Source: Elysia chlorotica
Lineage: Eukaryota; Mollusca; Gastropoda; Plakobranchidae
NCBI GenBank assembly: GCA_003991915.1
Contig: RQTK01000338.1
Span: forward strand, 353,702 to 417,701
Direction of reading: 5' to 3'
DNA: 64,000 nucleotides
Shown: positions 1-12,100 of the stretch, piece after piece
Numbering within the stretch: position 1 is the stretch's first letter
How the letters are laid out: each line of letters starts with the position of its first letter
Translations under genes and position numbers: made by a program
The notes under the pieces: model-generated
Told to the model about the DNA's origin: nothing
Database searches by the model: none
What the model saw: only the letters and a program-made list of their open reading frames with translations

Positions 1-1348
1 TAAATGATCTTCTATTGTTCATAGCGTTCGTTTTTAGTTATCCTCTTGGATACATCGATAATAAATTACTGTGTGGCCTTGTGCTATTTCCATCTACTCA
101 ACCGTATCTGTGTGCCTTACTTGTTTATTGAATTACATACATTTAATTTCTGTTGTTTCTAATTAAAATCAATGATCACAGCATATAACACCTAACCTTT
201 GAAGTCAACATGGTTACATAATATAAACAAACAATACACATTTTCGGAAACAAAGAATTATTTAAAAAAGTGTCAAACTAAGCATACCAGGATATGAAAT
301 ACAAAGTAATCAACGTCAGAATATAAGTTCAAATCAGCACAAGAAAGTCACAATCATGATTTGAAAGTGTAAGCAGAAAGAGCACACTGACCGTTTAAAC
401 ACTCACATAGCTAAGTCTATTCATTGTACAGATATCACACAAATTCTAAACAATTAAGATGGTTTACACCATGGTTAGGAATAGTAGAGGTAAATGATCA
501 AAGTTACAATATAAAAATGTACCAATATAAAAGTAACCATAAGAATGAAATTAAAATCCATGCATACATAAAAAGAGAACTATTCACTTCTAAGTATCAA
601 AGTTGTTCAACTAAAATTGTTATGTGAAGCAATTTGGTGAATCAGGAACAAGTAGGACTTTGAATTCTTTGGGTTAATTAAGTGTAGTTATATAAATTAT
701 ACCCCTACCATTTCAATAGCCAGTGGTGTCGTTTTATTTGAAATTGGAAAAGGCCAATATGGATTAGTTTTTCTGTTAATAGAGAGTTCTTGTTCCAAAC
801 ATATCAGCGACTTGTGCATGATTCAACCCTGGTTGCCTTACATATATTTTTACAGATCACGACGAACATTCCCTTTATGCTATCATTTTTCTGTCGTTTT
901 GAACATGTTATGTTTTAAATTTGATAATGGATTGGGGCAGAAAGGAGTTCTTCTAATTATATCTTATTGTTCTTTATTATGGTACTGCATAGCTTCCACT
1001 GTGTTTTATCTGTCTTTTGACATAGCCATGTCGCAAGGGATATGAAGAGTCTGTCGACGTGTCTTCCATTTTTGTCTTTCGTGCGTGTTGGACAAAGTCT
1101 GTCAATGTCTCTTTCATTTTGTCTCTCGTATCTATTTGAAATAGTTTGTCAATGTGTTTTGCATCTTGTCTTTCGAATGCTTTGGTATGGTTTGTTAATG
1201 TCCTCCTGACAAGTGTCTTCTATTGCTCCTGTTTACTCAACGATTTCATGTACCATTACCTCATAATTATGTTGCTTGGAGTACCTACTTGTAATCCTCT
1301 AATTCTACTACGGGAAAAAATGTAAAAAACATTTTAGATCCACCTGTT
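1..1348. other. Non-genic AT-rich stretch
   Basis: I see no coding exon, RNA gene or clear repeat here. The short open frames have no recognisable protein content and no splice context. Confidence 0.5.
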
Positions 1349-1612
1349 GACCAGATAAATGCAACAAAGCCTAACTGAAGACATGCAGTTTTTGTCGGCT
1401 TGGCGGTAACGTTTGATCAGCTAAGTACAACAAAGCCTACTAGAAGACATGCAGTTTTTGTCGGCTTGGCGGTAACGTTTGATCAGCTAAGTACAACAAA
1501 GCCTAACTGAAGACATGCAGGTTTTGTCGGCTTGGCGGTAACGTTTGATCAGCTAAATACAAAAAAGCCTACCAAAAGTCATGCAGGTTTTGTCGGCCTG
1601 GCGGTGCCGTTT
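1349..1612. repeat. Tandem repeat, four 66-bp units
   Basis: Four consecutive units of 66 bp start at 1349, 1415, 1481 and 1547. Each begins like GATCAGCTAAGTACAACAAA and ends GGCGGTAACGTTT. Units 2 and 3 are nearly identical; units 1 and 4 are more diverged, as is usual at the edges of a minisatellite. No open frame runs through the array. Confidence 0.9.
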
Positions 1613-1945
1613 TCTTCCTAGGAGGACATAGGGCCCAAAATCAACTGAGGGAAATTCGTCATTGCTGCGTTGTGTTTTTATATCATATTATTATATATAT
1701 TATTATTCATATGGATAAGGTTAAGTAAAAAACGGATTTTCGACTAATAAAATTATGTAGATCCACTGGGCTTGATAAATGGAACCTTGTTTTTCGGACT
1801 AATATAATTATAGATCTACTGGATTTGACTCATGTCATGACAACTTTAGGCCTACCCTCTCTCTCCGTTTTGTCTATCAGTTGTTTCTCTGGGACTTCAT
1901 CTAGTTCTAAGTTGGTGATTGCTTCGGATTTTTTTCGATCTTTAC

Positions 1946-2667
1946 TTAGCACTGCTCACACCGTTCGCAGATATATTTGTCTTGGACAGTGCAATGAACA
2001 TCGTTAAGTGCTATCTCGGCTATTCCATATCTCCAGTGTTGTGCTTCGACGCAGTGCTCATTATTATATGTATTGCTAGGTTGTCCGGGACTGAAAATGT
2101 ACTGCCGTTGTTCTGCACTCAATGGCTCCCCATTTCCCCAAACATACGTGCCTTCGACCTCAATATCGGTAAGATCAATGAATGTATTATCGTTAACGAT
2201 ATATTTGCTGACATGCCAGAAAAGAGAATATTTTGCTAGTGTGTTTCCAATATAAAGTGTTGAGTTCATTTGAGCACAAATTGTCTTTGCGTCTTCATAG
2301 CCATCAGCCCTGGATGTTGACAAGTAAAGACAAGCCGAGGTGCCGCATTTATCATATATGGCGAAGTTGTTTGCAGTGTCGCAAGGCGGGGCAGGTTGCT
2401 TCGTGTAGTATAGTTTGTCTAGAGAAGTTGTTTCAGGTATAACATTTGTAACGTTTGGTAGAGGACCAAAAGCAGCGGAGCCCAGTCTACAGAGCCCGCT
2501 CTCCTCGTTGAAGACAACGGCCTGGCAGTTCTCCGTGTCCATGCACCAGATCTGGCAGGCGATGAGAGAAGGGGCGATCCAGGAACCTCCCAGATGCACA
2601 GACTGGCACTCCGGGTAGCTCGTCTGGTGAAGGAAGACTTCCCTCGTGTTGCTGCTGGCGCCAGCAA
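1946..2667 (-). CDS. Terminal exon of a PAN/apple plus C-type lectin domain protein
   Basis: This is the 3' coding exon of a multi-exon gene. The acceptor is CCAG just above 2667 and the reading frame enters in phase 1, so the open frame continuing to 2746 is intron read-through. The first part has a PAN/apple-like pattern (ACQIWCMDTENCQAVVF, then GLCRL). A C-type lectin-like domain follows: a central FIDLTD segment with TYVWGNGEP, then GQPSN with NNEHCVE, then the LNDVHC and YICE pattern that replaces the classical WND and final cysteine. The frame closes with CERCEQC and a TAA at 1946-1948. PAN plus lectin domains are common in secreted or membrane recognition proteins of molluscs. The calcium-binding EPN/QPD motif is not clear, so sugar binding is uncertain. 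Upstream exons with the signal peptide were not found. Confidence 0.8.
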
Positions 2668-2841
2668 CTGGAAATCGGTAAAAAATGAATGTCGATTGGT
2701 GAAAGGTAAATTTACTAGACGGCCAATAAAACACTTTTTTTTTCAAAAAGCCACTCTCAGGGAGAGCTGAAAATTATAATAATGATAATGTGTCTTGTCT
2801 TATATTAGTTTTCTTTACAGTTTTAGCATAGAAAGAGAGGA

Positions 2842-2894
<53 letters not shown>

Positions 2895-4479
2895 TAGAGC
2901 AAGAGAGATTATGGATGAAAGAAGAGAGTCAAGGAGAGAGATGTAGAGATTGATAAAGGGATGAATGGAGAGAACTACAACCAGAGGAGATCGTTGAGGA
3001 GCAACTTGGAAGTAACAAAGATGTTGATAGAAAATATATATATATATAAAAAGAAAGAACCGAACGATGGGATTGGGGTTAGTAGTCATTAATCCATTAA
3101 ACTAAATAAATTATGAGTCTATTCGCATTTTATTAAGGAAAACTAAACCGTTTACATTTTCGTCGGTCTTATTGCACTAGTAAATAGCTAAGTAAACGAT
3201 AATTACCTGTAAGTTGAAGTTTGCTGTATGTTCTACAGAACGGTCAGTGATCTGCTATGGACCAAATGAGATAGTGCGAGAGTATCCGCGAAAGCGTCAT
3301 CTTTTAAAGAACAGTGCAGTTAACTATTATAATCTATATCAAATCATGCATAATGTAACCCATTATGAGATGTAATATTTAGCATATTATTCTCTAAATA
3401 TGGCCACTAAAACGGTCCATGCGTGATAATAATTAAAGGAGTGTATCTCCAATCATTAACACGTATTTTAAGTGACTCACAGTCATACGCCGTATAATGA
3501 GTCCCCGTATTGATAAGCAAGAGAAATTCTGCTAGTTAAGAAGATAAAAAAAACAAATTGGCATGACATAATGTGAAACCCTCCATCCATCAAATATAAC
3601 ATGCGAGACATGTAATAGCGCAGTACAGAAACTACCGGCAAACACGCCTGGTGTAGCAGTGTTATTCAAGGTACTTGATTTGGGATTGTTATAAAATCTT
3701 TCAAAAGTTTGAGAAGATTCTTACCCCACTGACAACATAATTGTTCCTATGTCTAGAGACTGGGCCGCTGCTGCAAAACGCGTGCTGTGAGCAGAAAACA
3801 CTGACTTGTCAACTCCTGCATCAGTCACTACTGATTAAGTCATCGACTAATGGTTTCCCATCCCACTTCCCTATATTGTAAAATATAGCTACCGTAATAA
3901 ATAAAAAATAAAAAAAACTTGCCTGATGGCCTCAGTGTCATCGTATTTATGTATGTAATCTTTCAAGTAATATACCACGCACAGTTATTCCTATGAAAAA
4001 AGGACGGTCTATATGACTATTATGGTTTTGGGGAGAGATAGTTTTGAGAAGGTCATGCAAGTTAAATGAACTCCGTTAATAAGGGCCTAGCTACACCAAA
4101 CTAGGCCACGCGTCGGTCGTCATTACAAATTACGCGGTCTTGGAAAATAAAAAAGAATCAATATTTATAGCACTTTTGATTTGTTTGTTGTTCAAGGAAG
4201 GGGAGGAAGCAGTGATTGTGTCTGTTCGTTTTTTTTTTTCAAATACATTTTAAGTTTTATTAATTCGTTAATTTTCGTTAGAAAATTGGTTAGGCGTGTG
4301 ATGTTATTAGTTTTATGAATAAAATTCTCTGGCCCATTTGTAAGTTTACTGTAAAATTTGGGATTCTAGGGTGGAACGGTTTGGATTTGATCACATGCCT
4401 AAGTTTGAGACGAAGACAATTTTATATATATATATATATATAGAAGGTCTGCAGAAAAAATCGGATAAGCGTCACTATG
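2668..4479. other. Intron or intergenic stretch with (GA)n and a possible 5' exon remnant
   Basis: It holds a GA microsatellite (2846-2890), short TA runs and a segment at 3236-3300 that is duplicated in inverted orientation near 10.5 kb. On the minus strand that segment is followed by a good splice donor (GTAATT at about 3206-3201), so it could be a 5' untranslated exon of the lectin gene. At 4083-4140 lies a dispersed repeat shared with 23268-23335. No coding sequence is recognised. Confidence 0.4.
4083..4140. repeat. Dispersed repeat copy with a GGCCTAG/CTAGGCC stem (copy 1)
   Basis: It shares GGGCCTAGCTACACCAAAC and the following CTAGGC...CGT.GGTCGTCA...TACGCGGT with 23268-23335. The start can fold into a small hairpin. 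The family is not recognised. Confidence 0.6.
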
Positions 4480-5560
4480 TGTCTTCGTTGAGTTGCATCT
4501 TTGTATCTGCGTTCATGATCATCGTACTTCTTTTTAAACAGGCACTTGGGTAAACCCACAAAACTCTTTTTTTTTTAAAGCTCAAACTCGGCACAAACTC
4601 CGCACTCATCATTTCCGAGTTTAGCAAACGAGATGTTCATTTCCTTGACTGCTTAGTTGTATGTATTGCACGAGATGTTCAGCTTCCCAGTGTTTATGAA
4701 TAAATTGTGTATACATCACAGACAATCTAAGATCAGTAAGAAGGTAACGCCTCAGTGGTGCATGCTCACGCATGTAGTGAGGTATAGATGGTTGATACAG
4801 CTCAATGTCATGATGAATTATTTTTTGATCAATTTGAATTTTATTGATAATTATGTCGTCTGCTTCCACGATTGTCTTTAAAACAGAAATTCAGCTGAGC
4901 AGTTCTTTAATTCGATCTTGTACCCGCACCTTCAAATGCTTTTCGTATCATCTTGTTTTTGTTGCTCTTTAAGCCCAGTGTGTTCAGAAAGAACAGCTGA
5001 CAAACACTTGGGTACTCCCCATCAGATTTTCGAAAAGTGTACGACTTTGGACATGTACTTCCTTTCCAGTAATTTTCTGTATCTTTCTTTTTCTCCTTGA
5101 ATTCCCTCACAGTCACCAATTGTCTGATAAACACCCTTTGAGACAAATAGTCCATCCGCCAGATTGAAGCATTGTTGATTTCTTCCCTCGTGCAATCATT
5201 GAAGTGTTCGTGACATTTTTTTCGGCATTTATCTCGCGAGCACCCTTCCAGCATGCTGTGCCTTCTCATTTTGTTATTTAACTTCTCAGTAGCATGAGCA
5301 TCCCTCTCCTCATTTGTTCTGCGCTTTCGTCTTCTCCCCCTCTTTTTCTTCCTCCTGTTTGCTTCATTCTTCTTCATTTATCTGCGGTGTTGGCACCGAC
5401 ACTTCGACAGGTACATCAACTATTGCGATGCTTTGCTGAGCTGCTCCCAACTGTACTAACGATAAAAGATCATTGTTTTCCACTGCGGGCCTAAAAACTT
5501 TAAAAGGGGCTGCCAGGAGCGAGCAAAACGTTTGTGTAGAATCCAATATGCTTTCAAAGT
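4480..5560 (-). pseudogene. Degenerate copy of a cysteine-containing, mobile-element-like animal protein family
   Basis: Minus-strand frames of 4907-5377 and 4621-4869, plus shorter frames down to about 4480, together resemble a widespread uncharacterised invertebrate family. I recognise the order of elements: a basic lysine/arginine-rich stretch, CRKKCHEHFND with REEI, a VCQLFFLNTLG motif, DNRG, a PHYMREHAPLRRYL motif with LSVMY, and finally MNISFAKLGNDECGVC. Homologues are repetitive in insects, cnidarians and molluscs and behave like parts of DNA transposons, though I cannot name the family. The copy is broken over several frames and codes no intact protein. The codon pattern of the pieces still looks protein-derived. 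Family-level identity is from memory; a translated search of this interval would settle it. Confidence 0.6.
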
Positions 5561-5596
5561 GATGGCATGGTCTCCAAAAACAGTCGCATTGCTATG

Positions 5597-5930
5597 TATT
5601 TATGAAAAAAGGGCGAATATCAATGATATTCGTCTTTTCTCCATAAGAAAGCGGGTGGCTGGGTTCCGATGTTAACATAAAAAGACGAATATACTGGTAT
5701 TCGACCTTCTTTCATAAGCCACATAGCCATTCGTCTTTTTTTCATAAGTTTGACACAAAATTTTAGCACAAGCCTTATGAAAAAAAGTTTGCACGCATAT
5801 TTATGTACCTAAAAATAGGCCTACAGCTTTAGGGGTAAGTTTAAAAGACGCGCCTTTTTCTGCTCTTTAATTTGATACCAATATGTCCATTTGGCCCAAA
5901 ATGCCGATATTCGTCCTTTTTTCGTAAGAC
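5597..5930. repeat. Cluster of short inverted motifs (CTTATGAAAAAAG...CGAATATC)
   Basis: A motif close to TATGAAAAAAGGGCGAATAT occurs at 5601-5620, reversed at 5625-5647, forward at 5675-5692, reversed at 5696-5718 and 5727-5748, partly forward at 5773-5787, and reversed at 5906-5929. Neighbouring opposite copies form hairpins with loops of only a few bases. Confidence 0.8.
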
Positions 5931-7737
5931 GGCAGTCTTATAATTGAAACTGTTTGTATCCAAGGCTTTTGTTTTAAAATATTCTAAAGTTCTATAGAAT
6001 AATTCTGCGTAGCGGACTTCAGGCAAGGCTGCAATGAATGACCCTATTGATTTTTCCTAGTCCCAAATAGACCAAGTTTTAACCCCTATCAAAGGTTGGG
6101 CAAATGACAATAGCGTAGCCTTCTTTTCTTCCCCTGGGGAAAAACATCATCGATTTGAATTCAAAACAAAACCCAAATGTTTAAGCGACTGGTTAGGGAT
6201 AGGGGATGGCTTGTCTGAAAAAGAACACCCTAATGATTAAATAGATGTTCTTGTATGTTCCAGTTCCACGTATTACAATCGTCATGATTGAGAATCCCCC
6301 TGTTCCTTAAATGAGCCAAAACAGGTTTCATAACTTAGTAATAGTAAACGTCTTGGGAGACTCTTTAAACCCTTAGGGCAGAGTAAGAAATGAATAGATA
6401 CTTTTCTGAAAATCAAGCTTGAAAATCTGTCCCTACCCAAGGGAATGATAGAAACTAGAATAGGCATCCTTCTGATACAAAAATGCCATGTATGTGAGCA
6501 TTTGGTATTTTTTTTAAAATATGTTTTACTGTATCTGTCTCTCTTTGTATCTTTATCGTATCTTTGTGTCTTTGTATACTCCCGTGGTCTTTCTCTGTCC
6601 ACTCTCTTTATTACGTTGCTTTGTTGTTGTTAGATTCGTTGTGAATGGGCTTGCGTCAGCCAATCAACTCGCGAGGCGCGCCGAGCAACTCTCTTGGTAA
6701 GTTGGTATCGGAGATAGCCAGAGGTCGGTCGTCTGGCTCTGATCCTCTATTGAATTGTTTATAACTCCCTTTCAAGTTAATTTGTAAAGTTTCTGTTTTA
6801 TGTCCGATGTTCTGAACTCGCCCTGAGGTGGATTCTTCTACGTTTTGTTGTTGTTGTTGTTGTTGTTGTGTTTTCATAATATTTTCCCCTTGATCTAGAT
6901 TCTGGACTTTTTACTTTTGAGGACCCTGTGGTACATACAAAACATAAGTGTCTACAGGGTGTTACTACATGTTTTGTGCCTCGCTTACTGCCTGGACTGA
7001 TATTCTAGTCTGTTTTTATTGATGTAGTATTTTAGTACTGTTTTATTTTTTTTAAGAGTAAGGAACGTGTTGTATTCCTCTTGTAGATAAGGAGTTGTCC
7101 CCTTTGTTATGATTGCCGCTTTGTTTCAATGCTGCTCTTGTATTACATGCTGTCTTATTAGTCATGGAGCGATTTTATATTAATTTATTCCCTTGGGTTG
7201 TACTAAGTACTGTTTACGTGACCATTTGAGCTTGTGTTATGGGTTATGTGTAATTAAGAACATAATAGTATTTTTATTTTCACCTCTCGTTTTGTGTAAG
7301 CTATTTACTTCTTTGGGTGTTGGACAAATTCAGTGCTCCGACTTTGTCACTTATTAATAATTATTTTATCACTGTGAAGTAGCTTGTCGAAGTAAATTAC
7401 TGCTATAATATTGTCCTTTTTTACCTTTGGATTGTCATGTATTAATAGTTGCATCCCTTGAGAATATTCCCTACGTTCTGGGGAAGTAATACATTTTTGA
7501 CCTGCGCAGATCATACTGTGGGTGATGATATTATTGAGACATAGTCGCCAATTTCTAACTTTGTTTCCCTTGTGGTCAACTATGGACTGAGACTTTTTGC
7601 CTAGGTGTCGTAACGCATTTTAGGATGTCCGATTTGTGTATTATGCCTGCTACAGAGAGGAAAGAGAGACTTGACTTTGTGATTATTTTTCCCGTGCGTA
7701 TATTACTATATACTATATTCTTCATGCTCCGACCTGA

Positions 7738-7740
<3 letters not shown>
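5931..7740. other. Non-genic stretch
   Basis: Apart from a short TTG run near 6848-6868 there is no structure I can name. Short open frames on both strands are not supported by protein similarity or splice context. Confidence 0.4.
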
Positions 7741-7782
<42 letters not shown>

Positions 7783-7875
7783 GTGAGAGAGAGAGAGAGA
7801 GAGAGAGAGAAATCGAGAGAGAGAGAGAGAAAGAGAGAGGGACTTCATGCTTGGACCAGAACAGAGAAAGAGAGA

Positions 7876-7926
<51 letters not shown>
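7741..7926. repeat. (GA)n microsatellite, two long blocks
   Basis: Two GA-dinucleotide blocks (7741-7845 and 7863-7926) are separated by a short unique spacer resembling the sequence just before the first block (TTCATGCT, ACCAGAACAGAG), so the block and its flank were probably duplicated together. Confidence 0.9.
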
Positions 7927-7931
<5 letters not shown>

Positions 7932-8436
7932 AGAGAGACTTGACTTACTTTGTGATTGTTTTTCAATTCATGTGTCATCAAAGCCTGGTAGTTTCAACTT
8001 GCCTATGAAGCGTGCTATTAAAATTATTTTTACTCCCTGTACATGAAAAATTTGATCCAATAATAAAATGTAGAGATGCTCTAACTGGAGACAAATATTT
8101 ACAATCATATCACTAAGCACTGTAACTGTAAGACCAGTTAGTCGAGCTCCTTATTAAGATTTTTTAAATGTCATAAGCCTAAGAACAGTCTTATGAATCG
8201 AGAAGCGGATGATACTAAAAAAGATTTTTTTTAAAACGTCATAAGCCTAAGAACATTCTTATGGGTCTAAAAGCAGTGATACTAATTAGAGGCTTATCAA
8301 TCGTTCACAATTATTTTTTGTCGATAGGTCTATAAAACCCTTAACAAGATCTGAATATCTCAATACATGTACTCTTGTAGTCTTCCACTACAATTGTTTC
8401 TCAGTTGGAATCTACAATCTAATTCTTTTAAAACAT

Positions 8437-8579
8437 ATATCAAAGCACAATCAGTCCGATATATATCAGATTTCCATGGTATTTTTACTTTAGAGGGTTA
8501 AATATATTATATATATTTAACCCTCTAGAGTAAATACCATGGAAATCTGATATATATCGGACTGATTGTGCTTTGATAT
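8437..8579. repeat. 143-bp near-perfect hairpin (foldback, MITE-like)
   Basis: The left arm runs from ATATCAAAGCACAATCAG through TTTAGAGGGTTAAATATAT. The right arm is its near-exact reverse complement and ends CTTTGATAT at 8579. The loop is a short TA tract. No coding capacity; the size and shape suit a small foldback or MITE. Confidence 0.85.
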
Positions 8580-8652
8580 TTTTATTCTCTTTATATAATT
8601 ATTTCTCCTTTTAAAAATGTCATTATTATTACTGTTTTTTCTTTCTTTTTAT

Positions 8653-8656
<4 letters not shown>

Positions 8657-8702
<46 letters not shown>

Positions 8703-8711
8703 TCTTTCTCT
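8657..8711. repeat. (CT)n microsatellite
   Basis: A CT-dinucleotide run with few interruptions. Confidence 0.9.
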
Positions 8712-8844
8712 CTTTCCCGTATATATATTATATCTAGACAGCTACGCTACTAGGCCTACTGTTGCTAATGATGGACATGTTTTGCCCCTTGAAGCACATA
8801 ATTTGATTAATGTCTCCTAGATTCCTTCTAGGGAGTCCAATACG

Positions 8845-9064
8845 GCGACTGGCCCCAAGACTTACTTCTGACAATTGTATGTGCTGTCACGCATGAGACA
8901 GGGCGGGGATACCATGACTCCTGTCTCAGCCGGTCACATTATATTAACACCGATGCAACCAGTTACATGGGACTAAAATCGGAAAAAAAACTGCCGATCG
9001 TGGGACTCGAACCCCGCAACTCCTGAACTGAAGACCAATGCTCTACCACATGAGCTAATTCGCC
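8845..9064 (-). repeat. tRNA-derived SINE copy
   Basis: Read on the minus strand, it begins with a tRNA-like head. The box A-like segment TAGCTCATGTGGTAGAGC and box B GGGTTCGAGTCCC are both visible near 9000-9060. The body follows, with the family's signature CCGGCTGAGACAGGAGTCAT and GTCTCATGCGTGACAGCAC. The same body recurs many times between 50 and 63.3 kb. The head here is the best preserved in the window. A C-rich run (about 9064-9096) abuts the element. Confidence 0.85.
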
Positions 9065-9806
9065 CCCCTCCCCCCCCCCTCCCGCCCCCACCCCCCGTTC
9101 AAGTGCGGTGCAACTGGAAGCAATGACAAAATGAAGGTGCTGAATTTGATATTAGATCTAGAATCTAGGTCTATAAAAGTTAAGCCTAGGTTGTAGATCT
9201 AGAAAGATTGCTCAAGTAAGCCAATATTTTAGATTTAGATAGATTGCTTAAGTAAGCCTAGATTCTAGATCTAGATAGATTGCTGAAGATCATCGGTAGA
9301 GGCAGCAATGCCATTAGAACATTCGGTAGCCAATGACGCTTTGACTAACCTAGCCTAGATCTAGTTGATATAAAAGATGATCCGGAAATCAAAAGGCGAA
9401 CTATTTTTATTTTTAATTATAATAAATTTATGAAAAAAGTAATCAATAAAAAAGGGCCAGGTAAACAAAGTATCTAGTAAGATGTAGCGTCTGTGAAAAT
9501 ATCATAATTTTAGGTTGAGCCGACAATATCATATTGTCTTGATTTGGTGCAATAAATTGCTGCGAAATGTTTGCTTTTACCTCTTTTCTTCTCAACGATA
9601 CTCCATAGCAACAAATAAACAATAGTATCAGCTGGAAGCAACCACAGGTTATAATTATCTTCCGCGTAATTTCATAGAGGGCGCTGTTAGTTGCTGTGGA
9701 CAATTTTTTTAGCCAGTGAGCTATCTTGTCAATCTACTATACTTTGGTCGTAGCTAATCTTTGACCGCGCATCTTCCTCACCCCCTCCCCCCCTCTCTCT
9801 CTCCCT

Positions 9807-9856
<50 letters not shown>

Positions 9857-10580
9857 CCCTCCGGATCCGTGTATTGTGCCACGGTCAACGGAATCACATT
9901 CCCATACTGCCACCTGCATCTTACCCTCCATTTTTGCAGTAGTACTGTACGTGCTTAGGTGACTATGATATGGATGATCCAGAACTACGCTATACATGTA
10001 CATTATTACAAACGGTCTATCCCGGGCTGCGGGCCTCGGACTTGCCATTAAATTAAAATAATTATTGCTTCTGTCAAAGCATAGAAAACGAACATATGTA
10101 AAGGCAACATATGGGGTTTTCATGTAGAATGCATTCATGTTGAGTTTCATGTGTAGCACCCAAAGGGGATTATAGAAAATGTATATCTGCAAGTTATCAA
10201 TAATATTGTGAATTAGAATAACATCTACTCAAGGTGGGCTTCCGCTTAAGTCAGGATACCATCTAGTCATTTTGAAAACAGTAAGGAACTGGTTTCTTCA
10301 ATAAAATATTGCGTATCTATGCCTACTTACCAATATGCGAAGTAATGCACTCTCTAAAGAACTAAGTAAAGAAGAGTTTGCCAGTTAACACCAGAAAAGC
10401 AATTGAAAAGTAGGAACGCCTGGTAACATCGTGGAAGACAAGTTGGAAAGGCGATCACAATCTTGAAGACCCACGAAACAAGTGACGCATTCTCGGCTAC
10501 TCTCGCACTATCTCATTGGGTCCAAAAGCTATCGCTGACCTAGTTCTGTAAAAAATATTGAATAGCGTTCAACGATAATA
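9065..10580. other. Non-genic stretch with (TC)n and GATCTA-type hexamers
   Basis: It holds repeated TAGATCTAGA-like words at about 9165-9285, a TC microsatellite at 9811-9853, and at 10480-10548 the inverted duplicate of 3236-3300. No gene recognised. Confidence 0.4.
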
Positions 10581-10663
<83 letters not shown>

Positions 10664-10743
10664 CATGATGATGATGATCATGATGATGATCATGATGATG
10701 ATGATCATGATGATGATGATGATGATGATGATANNNNNNNNNN

Positions 10744-10797
<54 letters not shown>
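10581..10797. repeat. (GAT)n microsatellite with an assembly gap
   Basis: A trinucleotide run (ATG/GAT, with some ATC variants) is interrupted by ten N at 10734-10743, so its true length is unknown. The poly-methionine frame it creates is not a gene. Confidence 0.95.
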
Positions 10798-11757
10798 ATG
10801 ATTTATTTTTAATTATGATACTAAAATACTTACCGTATTTCGTATGTTTTAATTCAATATAATTTTTAAAAAAAAGAAACAGGTGCATATTAATGATCAT
10901 CATACCTTTGAACAAGATAAAAAGCCACAGAATCATAGCCATAGATAGTTTTCCAGTCTCTCCTCTCATTGAGATTATACTGATAAGAGTCAAAGTGAAT
11001 AAATATCGTATCTTATAGGTTTTCCAAATAAAAAAAAAACGTTGTTTAATTTTAATTAATCAAACCTTTATCAAACATTAACGCTTCTATTAACAGATGT
11101 CCGAAAATAATTCTGATGCTTTTCTTAACGTTATACTGGAAAGAAGTGATAATTGTACTGTCTCCTAACCGGTACGCCTACGGTGGTGAAAAATTACTGT
11201 CTTTATGGGTTCGAAGATTTTTTCATCATGGTTGCTCTCAGCCTTACAATTTTTATCCAATATAGAACGAAAATTTATTTTGTTATTTCACTGCCAATAT
11301 TATTCTGTTTATTCTCTTTTAAAAGCGGCACCTTGTTAGAACAAAAGGCTTTGAAGCACATTGAAAAAAATCTATAGTATTGGAGTTGTGAACTAGTAAT
11401 ACGGTTATGTTTCTTTGGGTATGATCGGTTGATGAACAAAGACATTGCCATGTCTGAAGTTCCAGTGCACTCAGAGATCAATGTGCACTCAAAGCGGGTA
11501 TTTACCGTCTTTTTTGTCGGTTGTTTGAGCTACATGGGTCTTCTAAAACTGATAAAAGGAACATATCGACAGTTTTATTGTACCTTTTAAGAGAAATATT
11601 GCATTACATTAATATGAATACCGACTCTTTGCATAATGTACTGTAGAAACAATTAATATTAAGTTTAACCTAGAAGTACTATTAAAGTACATGTAGCCTG
11701 TGTCGATAAAAATGTGAAGTTTTTCTTTTCCATCCCTTCAATTATCTTTTCCTCATT

Positions 11758-11806
11758 ACACACACACACACACACGCTCTCTCTCTCTCTCACACACACA
11801 CACACA
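11758..11806. repeat. (AC)n(CT)n(AC)n compound microsatellite
   Basis: Alternating AC, CT and AC dinucleotide blocks. Confidence 0.85.
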
Positions 11807-11961
11807 GAGCTACAAGTCCGCATAGTCACAATTGTTTCATGATGAAATCCTCAGATGACGTGAGCATGATGGTACAAAGTAGTTATTGTAAAGGTCGGTT
11901 CTAGCTTAAGGTTTAATCATGCGACCTCTACGTGTAGAAAACTTAAGCTACTGGTTAAGTG

Positions 11962-12100
11962 GATGGTTGATGTCTTTGGTTACATCAAAACGTTTTGTAC
12001 AACCGTGGACTCTTATACAGATCAATGAAAGGTAGTGGATGGTTGATGCCTTTGGTTACATCAAAACGTTTTGTACAACCGTGGACTCTTATACAGATCA
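11962..12100. repeat. Tandem duplication, about 70-bp unit
   Basis: The segment GGATGGTTGATG.CTTTGGTT ... TATACAGATCAATG occurs twice in a row (about 11962-12027 and 12033-12102) with one or two differences. The second copy overlaps the LINE fragment. Confidence 0.85.

Noticed and set aside
1349-1612. Possible CRISPR array
   Set aside because: The units are contiguous 66-bp tandem copies without unique spacers, in an animal genome.
1919-2618. Plus-strand frames opposite the lectin exon
   Set aside because: Antisense shadows of the minus-strand lectin frame.
7576-8046. Ser/Leu-rich and Arg/Glu-rich frames
   Set aside because: GA microsatellite in three frames; the same applies to similar frames near 2850, 8660, 9830, 57100 and 63570.
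10581-10862. Open frame of poly-methionine and poly-aspartate
   Set aside because: It is the GAT microsatellite read as protein, and it crosses an N gap.
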